Shown: piece after piece, positions 37,870 through 45,876 of the stretch
Position numbering within the stretch: the first letter of the stretch is position 1
Layout of the letters: the number at the start of each line of letters is the position of its first letter
NCBI GenBank assembly: GCA_035411585.1
Contig: DAONTI010000018.1
Location: 1-64,000, forward strand
Reading direction: 5' to 3'
Source of the DNA: MWDV01 sp002070715
Lineage (GTDB): Bacteria > Verrucomicrobiota > Verrucomicrobiia > Limisphaerales > MWDV01
DNA: 64,000 nt
Notes under the pieces: generated by a model
Database searches by the model: none
What the model saw: the letters and a program-made list of their open reading frames with translations, nothing else
What the model was told of the DNA's origin: nothing
Position numbers and translations under genes: made by a program

Positions 37870-38966
37870 ACATCCACACGTTTTTGGCGCCGCCCGCGGA
37901 AACGGCGCGGCGCACGGGTCCGCACGACCGGATTGTGCTGTCCAGCCGTGTGCGGCTCGCCCGGAATCTGCGGGATTTCTCCTTTCCCGGCTGGGCCAAA
38001 AAAGCGGAGCGGTTGACGGTTGTGGATCTCATCCGGCCGGCGGTGGAACAGTTGCCGGAATTGGCGGGCTGTTTTTCGGAGTCCATGGACAAGCTGTCGG
38101 CGTTGGACAAACAAATCTTGGTGGAACGCCATTTGATCAGCCGGGAACACGCCGCCCGGGGCGCCGGCAGCGCCCTGGCCTTGAACCGCGAGGAAACCCT
38201 CTGTGTCATGATCAATGAGGAGGATCACTTGCGCATGCAGGCGCTCCGTCCGGGGCTGCAACTCCGCCATGCCTGGGAGGCTGTGGACGCTGTGGATTCC
38301 CAGTTGGAGCAAAAACTCAACTACGCCTTCAGCCTCGAACTGGGTTATCTGACCGCCTGCCCGACCAATCTCGGCACCGGCATCCGCGTCAGCGCCATGC
38401 TGCACCTGCCGGGCTTGGTGCTCGCCGATCAAATCAATGCCATTGTCCAGTCAGTCAGCAAACTGGGGCTGGCGGTGCGCGGGCTTTACGGCGAAGGCAG
38501 CGAGGCGCTCGGCAACATTTTCCAGGTGTCCAACCAACGGACGCTGGGGGAAACGGAACCCGCCATCGTGGAGCGTCTGGAAAAAGTCCTCACGCAGATC
38601 ATCGAACACGAGGACAACGCCCGGACCAACCTGCTGGAGCAACGGCCCAAGATTCTGTTCAACCAGATCGGCCGGGCCTACGGCATCCTGACCAACGCCC
38701 ACATCATCACCTCCAAGGAAGCCATTAACATGCTGTCCTTCATGCGGCTGGGCGCCGATCTGGGCATGTTCCCCGCCACGGCCCGCGCGTTGACGGATGA
38801 ACTCTTCATTCTCACCCAGCCTGCGCATTTGCAGCGCTTGCACACGGGCAAACTGTCCGCCGATGAACGCGACCTGGTCCGTGCGGACATGATCCGCGAA
38901 CGGCTCAAAACCATGGAGCGACCCACACCACCACCGCCACCCGCGCCCTCACCCGCCGCCGATTGA
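37866..38966 (+). CDS. mcsB: Protein arginine kinase McsB
   Basis: 366 residues of the ATP:guanido phosphotransferase superfamily. 'IVLSSRVRLARNLRDFSFPG' opens the catalytic region. 'NREETLCVMINEEDHLRMQ' carries substrate Glu residues. 'GYLTACPTNLGTGIRVSAML' contains the active-site Cys in the TxCPTNxGTG context. Near the C terminus 'ERDLVRADMI' matches the RDxxRA phosphoarginine-sensing motif of bacterial McsB. It phosphorylates arginines on misfolded proteins, marking them for ClpCP in Firmicutes. A Pro-rich tail follows. It is overlapped by mcsA and followed 4 bp later by gatC. Confidence 0.95.
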   Translation: MNIHTFLAPPAETARRTGPHDRIVLSSRVRLARNLRDFSFPGWAKKAERLTVVDLIRPAVEQLPELAGCFSESMDKLSALDKQILVERHLISREHAARGAGSALALNREETLCVMINEEDHLRMQALRPGLQLRHAWEAVDAVDSQLEQKLNYAFSLELGYLTACPTNLGTGIRVSAMLHLPGLVLADQINAIVQSVSKLGLAVRGLYGEGSEALGNIFQVSNQRTLGETEPAIVERLEKVLTQIIEHEDNARTNLLEQRPKILFNQIGRAYGILTNAHIITSKEAINMLSFMRLGADLGMFPATARALTDELFILTQPAHLQRLHTGKLSADERDLVRADMIRERLKTMERPTPPPPPAPSPAAD

Positions 38967-38970
38967 TCGC

Positions 38971-39258
38971 ATGCCCTCCGAGCCGATTGACATTCAAGCC
39001 GTGGCCCATTTGGCGCGCGTGGAGCTCACCGCCGAGGAGGCGCGCACACTGGGCGGGCAGCTCAACCGGCTGCTCGATTATGTGGCGAAACTGGAGACAT
39101 TGGACCTGACCGCGGTCGAACCAACGGTCCAGGTTTTTCCTCGGACAAATGTCACCCGCCCCGATGCCGTCGAGCCTTCGCTGCCGCACGCAGAGGCTTT
39201 GCGCAACGCGCCGGTGGCCGCCGGAGGATTGTTTGTGGTGCCGAAAATTGTGGAGTGA
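38971..39258 (+). CDS. gatC: Aspartyl/glutamyl-tRNA amidotransferase subunit C
   Basis: 95 residues. 'IDIQAVAHLARVELTAEEA', 'LNRLLDYVAKLETLDLTAVE' and 'RPDAVEPSLPHAEALRNAP' are the conserved helices and tail of GatC, which holds GatA and GatB together in the GatCAB complex that amidates misacylated tRNA. gatA and gatB do not follow; the next gene is convergent. Confidence 0.95.
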   Translation: MPSEPIDIQAVAHLARVELTAEEARTLGGQLNRLLDYVAKLETLDLTAVEPTVQVFPRTNVTRPDAVEPSLPHAEALRNAPVAAGGLFVVPKIVE

Positions 39259-39312
39259 TTCCGGGCGGGAGGCGTTTCCAAAATCTGGCGGGATCAAACG
39301 CACCGCATCGTT

Positions 39313-40284
39313 TCAGGAAAGTGAATCAAGAAAACCCAGAATCTTTTCCGTCACTTCTTCGAGGGTGAGTTCAACCATGCAAATGGGCTGGGGGAAACGG
39401 CAATAATCCGAACACGGTTTGTAGGGACAGGGGCGTCCCTCCACCCAGCGGGCGCGGGAATGCAAAGGCGCAAACCATTCCGGCAACTGAGGACCGAAAA
39501 TGGTGAACGTGGGCACCCCGCAAAAGGCGGCCAAATGCCCCGGCCCGGAATCATTGCCGACAAACGCCCGCGCTCCGTCAATCAAGTCCAACAATTCGTT
39601 GACCGTGTGCGGCGCCGTGGCGGTCGTTTCGCCCGCCTCCCGCCACCATGCCAATTGATCGGGATCACACGCCACGCACACCGCCTGGCCCGACTGTCGC
39701 AACTGCGCCACGATTTGACGGCAGCGTTCCAGAGGCCAGACCCGCACCGGCTGGCCCGCGCCGGTGTGCAACAGCACGTATCCCGCTGAACGCGCGGGCG
39801 GCACGGGAATATGCTTTCGCTCCGGCATGGCGAAATTTAATTGTGCGCCCACTGTGCGCCAATACTCGTACCGATGCGCCGTGGGCGCCGGCCGCGTCAG
39901 CGGCTGGGTGAGAAAGTATTGACTGCCCATCCGGGGAAACCCAAGCCGCCGCTGCGCCGACACCAACCAAAGCCAGAAATGATCCCGGGGATCCCACCGG
40001 GCGGACAATCCCACCGTAAACCGTTCGTGCGCCAGTTGGCGGCGCAATCGCCACATCTGCCGCCACGGCCAGCGGACTAGCCGGTATTTTCCGGTAAACG
40101 CCGTCCACGGCGCCACAAACGGCACCACGCGCACCCCGGGCCATAACCGCGTTTGCAGTTCCAAGGCATACGGCTTGGCCAGCAACGTCACTTCGTAATG
40201 CTGCGCCGCGGCCTGCAGGAAAGGCGTGGCGATCACGAGATCCCCCAATCCCCACAGTTCAATCACCAGCAATCGAGGTTTCAC
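39313..40284 (-). CDS. Glycosyltransferase family 9 (heptosyltransferase-like) protein
   Basis: 323 residues from a GTG start that overlaps the stop of the upstream methyltransferase (GTGA). 'LLVIELWGLGDLVIATPFLQ' is the N-terminal GT9 block, 'VLLHTGAGQPVRVWPLERC' the nucleotide-sugar region, and 'FVGNDSGPGHLAAFCGVPT' with 'IFGPQLPEWFAPL' the C-terminal donor-binding motif. The C-terminal part is Cys-rich ('CPYKPCSDYCRFPQPIC'), as in some GT9 relatives. It probably adds a sugar in lipopolysaccharide or other envelope glycan synthesis. Confidence 0.9.
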   Translation of the reverse strand: MKPRLLVIELWGLGDLVIATPFLQAAAQHYEVTLLAKPYALELQTRLWPGVRVVPFVAPWTAFTGKYRLVRWPWRQMWRLRRQLAHERFTVGLSARWDPRDHFWLWLVSAQRRLGFPRMGSQYFLTQPLTRPAPTAHRYEYWRTVGAQLNFAMPERKHIPVPPARSAGYVLLHTGAGQPVRVWPLERCRQIVAQLRQSGQAVCVACDPDQLAWWREAGETTATAPHTVNELLDLIDGARAFVGNDSGPGHLAAFCGVPTFTIFGPQLPEWFAPLHSRARWVEGRPCPYKPCSDYCRFPQPICMVELTLEEVTEKILGFLDSLS

Positions 40285-40955
40285 CGGTGTCCCTCCTGGA
40301 TGGGGCGTTGGGCCAGCACATAGGCCGACCAACCAACCCAATGCACCTGCGCCGTGTATTTTTTGCGGCTGGGCGGCAGGTGACGAAACAGCAGATGCGC
40401 GCCGGCAAACAACCAGTTGCGCGAAACTCCGTGCGCCACAATCGCGCATCCCGCCGCGCGCAGTTCTTCGCACAACTCGCGTTCCGTCACCACGCGCACA
40501 TGGGTGGGATCATCGTAAAAATTCAGCGTGAAATCGAAGCCGCCGGAACCGGTCCGCAGCCGCGGCAAGGTCAGCGATCGCGGGTGCGGCGTTTCGAGAT
40601 AAACCCGGCCCCCCGGTTTCAACACGCGCGCGATTTCGCGTAACAGCCGTTCCACTCCGGTTAAATGTTCCACCACGTGCATGCAAGTAACGGCATCCAT
40701 GACGGCGTCGGGCCAGGGCAGCGGATCCCGTTCAAAATCCGCCTGCCGAAAATCACAGTCCCGCGGCCCCTGCTGGAGTGCCGCCACGCGATCCGCCGCG
40801 GCAAAGCGCAGGTCGGGGCGCAATTCCGCCATGTGAGTGAGCGTCTCGCCATCCGAACACCCCAAATCCAGTAACCGCCCTCCCCGAGGCACTCCCGCCA
40901 CGAACCGCGCGCGGGTGTCCAACCACGGCCAAGGACGCAGAAACCGCCAGTTCAT
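40281..40955 (-). CDS. Class I SAM-dependent methyltransferase
   Basis: 224 residues from 'MNWRFLRP'. Motif I 'LLDLGCSDGETLTHM', motif II-like 'AAADRVAAL', 'DAVTCMHVVEHLTGVERLL' and 'REIARVLKPGGRVYLETPHP' are those of Methyltransf_11-type enzymes. Coupling to a GT9 glycosyltransferase by a 4-bp overlap suggests a role in modifying a glycan or lipid-linked sugar, but the substrate cannot be named. Confidence 0.9.
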   Translation of the reverse strand: MNWRFLRPWPWLDTRARFVAGVPRGGRLLDLGCSDGETLTHMAELRPDLRFAAADRVAALQQGPRDCDFRQADFERDPLPWPDAVMDAVTCMHVVEHLTGVERLLREIARVLKPGGRVYLETPHPRSLTLPRLRTGSGGFDFTLNFYDDPTHVRVVTERELCEELRAAGCAIVAHGVSRNWLFAGAHLLFRHLPPSRKKYTAQVHWVGWSAYVLAQRPIQEGHR

Positions 40956-41029
40956 GCGGAAACAATACCGCCGGCTTGCACACTGTGGGGGCGGCGGATG
41001 ACATCGTAATCGGTTTTCATTTCCACTGA

Positions 41030-43417
41030 TTACGAAGAGGGCCCGTCCATTCCGAACCGCCGCCGCTGCGCCGCCAGCCACCCCGTCAATAACGCCCGGC
41101 AATTGATCACTTTCTCCATCAAATCCATCGGCACATAGAAATAATGATTCGAGGCTTCAAAACCCAACCGTGAATCAACGGATTGCAGCGCGTAGAGCCG
41201 GCGGGCCAGCGTGATTTCATCGTGCAACACCCGCTCCAAACGGGCCAGTAGCGGCCGGGCATCCTCGGCTTTATTCACCGTGGCCAGGGCTTGGCGCGCC
41301 ATTACAAAACACGCTTGGTTGGCCACACTTTGAAAATGGATTCCGGCCGCCTCGGCCACCCGACATTCCGCCTCAAAGGCTTGTGCTTGCGGGGCGCTCG
41401 TCTGGCCGGTGTTCCTCGCGGCAAAGGCCCGCAATTCCGCCAGCGTTCGTTCGAAACCGGCGGCCACTTTCTCCAACTGTTCCGCAAAGACGGATGCGGG
41501 ATAAATACTGCGCCACGCGGGGAGATCGTCATACGGCAAGCCCGTCATGGTCGCGCGGTAACCGGTCGGTTCGGCCCACAATAAGTTGGCAGGTCCCACT
41601 TGTAAGGGAGCGGAATAAACCACGCCGATATGATACGGAAATTCGCAAAACGCCGCGCTAAAGCCCTGCCACGCTTGGACCACGGCATCGGCCAGTTGCG
41701 GACCAAAGCGGCGCTGGGCAACCTGATGCATGGCGGCTTCCCCCGAACCACAAGCCAAGGCGCTGGCCGCGACTTCCAAGTTCGACGACGGATAACCGCC
41801 CAAGGTCCAGCCCAACATGACTCCGGAGACCTCGGCCTTGCTCAAGTTCTCCGCATGACGAGCCACGTTGGCCACGGCGGGAATTGCCGGCACGGCGGAC
41901 AGTTCCCAAGTGTTTCCGGCCTGGATTTTGGCCAGCGTGTTCAATCCCGCCGCTCGGGCCAGCCGCCAGTGTTCAGTGGCGCGCGGCCCCGGCCCCACCG
42001 CCGAGATGGAATACTCGCCGACTTCGCTGGCCACGCCGCCCCGCTTAATGGGCAGCCGCCATTCGCTGACACTCATCAGCGACACCTTTTTGGGCAGTTG
42101 CCGAATGACGTCGCCGGCCCAGGCATCGTTCCATCCCCAATCCCAAACCAGGAGTTGCGCATCCGATCCCGCCGCTTCGATGCCCTCAAAAAACAACCGG
42201 TTCACTTCGGCAATAACCGCGGCGGGAGATCGCTGGGCGCATCGTGGACATTGCGCCCCCTGGCCGTGGGACCAGCAATTGGTCAAGTTCTCGGAGGCGC
42301 TGATGCTAAAGAATCCGCCCAGCTCCGGCACCGCCCGGCAGATGGTGGCCACGCTCTCACGGAGAAACGCCTGCACCTCCGCCACACTCGTGCAAAGCGT
42401 GGCATACTGGCCCTCGGTCACCCCTTTCAGATGCGGGTGACACTCAAAAAATTTCAACGGCTGCGACCGGGGTTCGTTCAGGTAAAGGAAAACCCGCACG
42501 CCGTGCCGCCGGGCCCGCGCCACCAATCGGCGAAGATTCCGCAGCCGAGTAGCGCGCGAACGATCGGGTTCGATTTCCCAAGGCACCCGCGCCAATTGGG
42601 AGAGCATGACCGGCAACCACACGCCGGTTACCCCGGCCTGCGCCAGGCGGGCGAGGTACCCTTCGGGATACGGATCCTCCGCCGGCGCCAACAAGGGATC
42701 GCCATACAAGGCGAAATAGGAATAACAAAAGCGCAGTTCCGACGGGCGGCGGGATGGGGTGCGTTGGGGAGGCGGTTGTGCCAGCCGGCGCACAAAGCCA
42801 AAGAGCGGATCCGGCGTCCGCCCGGCATCCTCGCCAAACGTCTCCCGGACGATTTGGGCAAGCTCCCGCTCGCGTTCAAGCATGGCGGCATCCGATGGCC
42901 GATACCGCAACGGCGCGCATTGCGGCTTGAGGTTGCCCAGTTTGATGAACAAAAAATCGTCTTCGCGAAGCGTTTCCGCGAGTTGTTCCGGAGACCAATC
43001 CAGCAACTCGAGCAGTTGTTCGTAGGGCAGCAAATGCCAGTTGCGTTTGATCACGGTAATGTACGATCGCGCCTGTTGACTGCGGGTAATGCGCGGCGGA
43101 TTGCCCAACCCCATCGCCTGCCCGAGACGCCGCACTTCAGCCGCGCGGGCGCCAATGACCCGCGCCAGACGCGGGATGGGCACCAACGACCAGTTGCGCC
43201 AGACATACGCATGCAACCGATCGGGAAAATGGGCAAAGCAAAGCGGCTCTGGCGCGGAGCCTTTCGGCAGTTCCGCCACCGTCATCCCCGCCGCCTTTCC
43301 CGCTCGGGCGGAGCGCGGAAGTTTTCCCATGCCCAAGGCCAACCCCGTGGTGGCGAGGGAAGTGTAGGCCAAGAAACGGCGGCGGGAAACCGGCTTGGGA
43401 ATTGAATGTGTTCGCAC
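41030..43417 (-). CDS. Tat-exported glycosidase-like protein of unknown family
   Basis: 795 residues from a GTG start. A twin-arginine signal ('SRRRFLAYTSLATTGLAL', residues 11-28) ends near 'SARAGKA', so it is exported folded. The middle (about 240-560) resembles a TIM barrel of hexosaminidase-like type: 'GVTGVWLPVMLSQLAR', 'LVARARRHGVRVFLYLNEPR', 'LGGFFSISASENLTNCWSH', and a CxxC ('CPRCAQ'). These are followed by 'LLVWDWGWNDAWAGDVI'. The C-terminal 250 residues are helical. Resemblance to DUF4838/GH20-like proteins is by eye only. It follows the sialidase-like gene by 39 bp, so both may act on one glycan. Confidence 0.6.
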   Translation of the reverse strand: MRTHSIPKPVSRRRFLAYTSLATTGLALGMGKLPRSARAGKAAGMTVAELPKGSAPEPLCFAHFPDRLHAYVWRNWSLVPIPRLARVIGARAAEVRRLGQAMGLGNPPRITRSQQARSYITVIKRNWHLLPYEQLLELLDWSPEQLAETLREDDFLFIKLGNLKPQCAPLRYRPSDAAMLERERELAQIVRETFGEDAGRTPDPLFGFVRRLAQPPPQRTPSRRPSELRFCYSYFALYGDPLLAPAEDPYPEGYLARLAQAGVTGVWLPVMLSQLARVPWEIEPDRSRATRLRNLRRLVARARRHGVRVFLYLNEPRSQPLKFFECHPHLKGVTEGQYATLCTSVAEVQAFLRESVATICRAVPELGGFFSISASENLTNCWSHGQGAQCPRCAQRSPAAVIAEVNRLFFEGIEAAGSDAQLLVWDWGWNDAWAGDVIRQLPKKVSLMSVSEWRLPIKRGGVASEVGEYSISAVGPGPRATEHWRLARAAGLNTLAKIQAGNTWELSAVPAIPAVANVARHAENLSKAEVSGVMLGWTLGGYPSSNLEVAASALACGSGEAAMHQVAQRRFGPQLADAVVQAWQGFSAAFCEFPYHIGVVYSAPLQVGPANLLWAEPTGYRATMTGLPYDDLPAWRSIYPASVFAEQLEKVAAGFERTLAELRAFAARNTGQTSAPQAQAFEAECRVAEAAGIHFQSVANQACFVMARQALATVNKAEDARPLLARLERVLHDEITLARRLYALQSVDSRLGFEASNHYFYVPMDLMEKVINCRALLTGWLAAQRRRFGMDGPSS

Positions 43418-43456
43418 GATGGATTCAGGGGTTCGGTGATTTTTGCCGGCTTCTCC

Positions 43457-44587
43457 TCAGGGGGACGGGCTTTCCAACCAGGCCCGATCAAACCGTCGCA
43501 CCCGCAAACGGTTGAGGCCGCCCACTTTGGAATCTCCGGCCGAGTAGGCCAGCAACACGGCGTCGTCGGTAAAATGAATGGCGGTGTAGCAATACCAGCC
43601 GTCGGGATCATCCTCCAACACCCGCCGCCGGGGCCACGTTTTGCCGTTATCGGTGGACAGCGCCGCCACCAACGGCGTGCGTTTGCGGGGTGGAAAACTG
43701 AACTGTCCGGAATGATCATTGAACACCGCCAGCAACGCCGCCGAGTTGGGAAGCCGCTTGATGCTCGCGGGCGACACGGGGGAGAGCAGCGAAGTCTTGG
43801 CGACTGCGGACCAGTTTTTTCCGCCGTTAGTGCTGACGCAGCCAAATTGCGCGCCTTGATCCGTGCGCATCCAACTGAACAGATGACCGTCCGCCAGTTC
43901 CACCACACCCGGTTCTTGCAGGCCGGTGCGGGTCGCCGCCCCCAACGCCCACCAATCATCCGCCTCCCGCCAGGTTGTCCCCTCGTCATCCGAGAGAAAC
44001 CACAGCGTAATGGCCCGCGGGTCGAAGGTGCGGGGACTCCGCGGTTCACTGGTTCGCGACCGATGATACGCCACGGGGGCGATCAACCGACCGCTTTGGA
44101 GTTGGATCACCCGGTCATTGTTCAACACGAAATAACCCGGCGCTTCCCCCACCGGTTTCGGCTCGGACCACGATTCGGCTTCGTTACGGGAAATCCGCAT
44201 CACCGCCCGGCAATCCAGCTCACTGTTCTTGACCAGATAAAACAGGGCAAGCCGTCCACTCTGCAACCGGAGCAGGGAAACGCTCATGACGTTATTCCCC
44301 GCGTTGTTTTCCACCACCGTAACGGGTTCGGCAGACCACGTCCGTCCGGCATCGTCGGAATGCACTTGCACAATCCGCGCCGGACTGTCATCGCCGCTGC
44401 CGCCGTAGAACTGGGTGTAAAGCAACAGGATCCGACCCGACTTGAGGGTGACAAATGCGCCTTCGGAATTCCGGGGCGTTGCCGCATTGGGCTCTAAATT
44501 GAGCACGATCGAATTCCCGGGGGCGGCCATCAGGATTCCTCCGGCCAACGCCAGACCGAGCGTTACCAGGCAACGGAAGTAGTTCAT
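43457..44587 (-). CDS. Secreted sialidase-like (BNR/Asp-box) protein
   Basis: 376 residues with a signal peptide ('CLVTLGLALAGGILMAAPG'). At least four Asp boxes are visible: 'SDDAGRTW', 'SDDEGTTW', 'STNGGKNW' and 'STDNGKTW', spaced as in six-bladed beta-propeller sialidases. 'LQEPGVVELADGHLFSWMRT' is typical of the exo-alpha-sialidase/BNR family. The Arg triad of true sialidases is not confidently located, so another glycosidic substrate is possible. It heads a minus-strand series with a Tat-exported glycosidase-like protein, a methyltransferase and a GT9 enzyme. Confidence 0.78.
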   Translation of the reverse strand: MNYFRCLVTLGLALAGGILMAAPGNSIVLNLEPNAATPRNSEGAFVTLKSGRILLLYTQFYGGSGDDSPARIVQVHSDDAGRTWSAEPVTVVENNAGNNVMSVSLLRLQSGRLALFYLVKNSELDCRAVMRISRNEAESWSEPKPVGEAPGYFVLNNDRVIQLQSGRLIAPVAYHRSRTSEPRSPRTFDPRAITLWFLSDDEGTTWREADDWWALGAATRTGLQEPGVVELADGHLFSWMRTDQGAQFGCVSTNGGKNWSAVAKTSLLSPVSPASIKRLPNSAALLAVFNDHSGQFSFPPRKRTPLVAALSTDNGKTWPRRRVLEDDPDGWYCYTAIHFTDDAVLLAYSAGDSKVGGLNRLRVRRFDRAWLESPSP

Positions 44588-44707
44588 GATTGGACAGTCA
44601 ACACGCCGGTAGCAAACCATGATCAGCGACCACCGTAAAGCCCGCGTGTCATCAACTCCGCCCGCGGACTGCCGGAACTATTCGTCGGCTCGCGTTCGTT
44701 CCCGACT

Positions 44708-44977
44708 TTAGACGTCGGCTTCGGGAAACCGCTCGCGAATGCGGCGCCGCAAGTGTTGTTCATCCTGGGGTTGGTAACGGCGGCGATTTATTAATCGCCG
44801 TACCGCATCCAACAATTCCAGCCAGTCTTCCAAGGGCGGATTCGTCACAGGTTGCCAGGTATCGAACCGGCGTTCGCGCGCGTAGAAACGCCATTCGCCG
44901 CCGACCAACTGGGCGTACACCTGCAGCTTGTTGCCCTCGGCGGTGATCCGTTTCCAACTAATCTCGGCCTTTGCCAT
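44708..44977 (-). CDS. Small hypothetical protein
   Basis: 89 residues, compact and acid/base-rich. It begins 'MAKAEISWKRITAEGNKLQV' and 'VYAQLVGGEWRFYARERRFD', then has a helical half with 'WLELLDAVRRLINRRRYQP' and ends 'RRRIRERFPEADV'. The 'W.FYARERRFD.W' pattern looks like a conserved short protein, but I know no function. It sits alone between the sialidase-like gene and ispF on the same strand as both. Confidence 0.55.
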   Translation of the reverse strand: MAKAEISWKRITAEGNKLQVYAQLVGGEWRFYARERRFDTWQPVTNPPLEDWLELLDAVRRLINRRRYQPQDEQHLRRRIRERFPEADV

Positions 44978-45015
44978 GGTCGCCGAAAATTTTGTCCGGC
45001 CTGACGATCAAGTGT

Positions 45016-45495
45016 TCATTCGGGCAAATCCACACTCGCCACCGCCAGGGCGGCGATGCCCTCCTCACGCCCGACAAATCCCATCCCTTCATTGGTGGTG
45101 GCCTTGATCCCAATCTGCTTCGGCGTCACGCTCAAGGCGGCGGCAATGTGTTGTTTCATTGCCGCAATGTGCGGATAAATCTTGGGTTGCTGGGCAATCA
45201 CCGTGGCATCCACGTTCACAAGCCGGCCGTTCGCAGCCGCCACCCGGCGGGCCGCCTCTTCCAGAAACACCCGGCTGGACGCGTCTTTCCAGCGCGGATC
45301 GGTATTCGGAAATAAATGGCCGATGTCCCCCTCGCCCAGCGCGCCCAGGACCGCGTCGCAAATGGCGTGCAACAACACGTCGGCGTCCGAATGGCCCTCC
45401 AGTCCTTTCGGATGAGGTATCTCCACCCCGCCCAAGATGAGTTTCCGCCCCGCAACCAGCGCATGCACGTCGTATCCGATCCCGGTGTGAACCAT
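45016..45495 (-). CDS. ispF: 2-C-methyl-D-erythritol 2,4-cyclodiphosphate synthase
   Basis: 159 residues. 'HTGIGYDVHALVAGRKLILG' carries the metal-binding Asp and His, 'GHSDADVLLHAICDAVLGAL' the third ligand, 'FPNTDPRWKDASS' the substrate loop, and 'ATTNEGMGFVGREEGIAALA' the C-terminal signature. It makes the cyclic diphosphate in the MEP isoprenoid pathway. Length is normal. A promoter-like -10 box ends 7 bp before the ATG, so the transcript would be leaderless. Confidence 0.97.
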   Translation of the reverse strand: MVHTGIGYDVHALVAGRKLILGGVEIPHPKGLEGHSDADVLLHAICDAVLGALGEGDIGHLFPNTDPRWKDASSRVFLEEAARRVAAANGRLVNVDATVIAQQPKIYPHIAAMKQHIAAALSVTPKQIGIKATTNEGMGFVGREEGIAALAVASVDLPE

Positions 45496-45501
45496 GAGCG
45501 G

Positions 45502-45530
45502 AGTATAACGCGATCTTTCTGGACAACCAA
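45502..45530 (-). promoter_or_regulatory. Promoter-like site for ispF (leaderless)
   Basis: Minus strand TTGGTT (45530-45525), 17-bp spacer, TATACT (45507-45502). Transcription would begin at about 45495, the first base of the start codon. Confidence 0.5.
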
Positions 45531-45876
45531 CAGTTTCCTGCGCCAGCCTGCCTCTCCACCACAAAACAACCAACGTGCCATTGCCGTTTTCCTGGCGACG
45601 ATTAACCCCGCGAAGGCAAATCCAACTCTGGTTCGGTTGGCGATCCCCAACCTCTTTAGACGCCAGTCAAAATCACATTGGCTGGCGCCGCCAAAAAACA
45701 TTAATCCACTGCGGACACCGGTTGAAAGCCATCTTGCGTGGCGTCATACTCTCCAGTATTGATTAGCGCGTTTAACCGGCTCGCAATTGCGCCGGGTTGC
45801 GGCGTCAACGCGGCGCCGAACCGGAGGCGGCCGGCACGGGCCGCATTCAACAATCGCAGGACGCACTTGGACACCC
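45531..45876. other. Divergent intergenic region between ispF and the antiporter gene
   Basis: About 350 bp without a convincing gene. It holds a promoter-like site facing the antiporter (TTGCGT 45734-45739, 17-bp spacer, TATTGA 45757-45762), which would give a leader of about 108 bases. Nothing else is recognisable. Confidence 0.4.

Noticed and set aside
41630..43405. 591-codon plus-strand frame
   Set aside because: Antisense to the Tat-exported protein; no recognisable motif and typical antisense composition.
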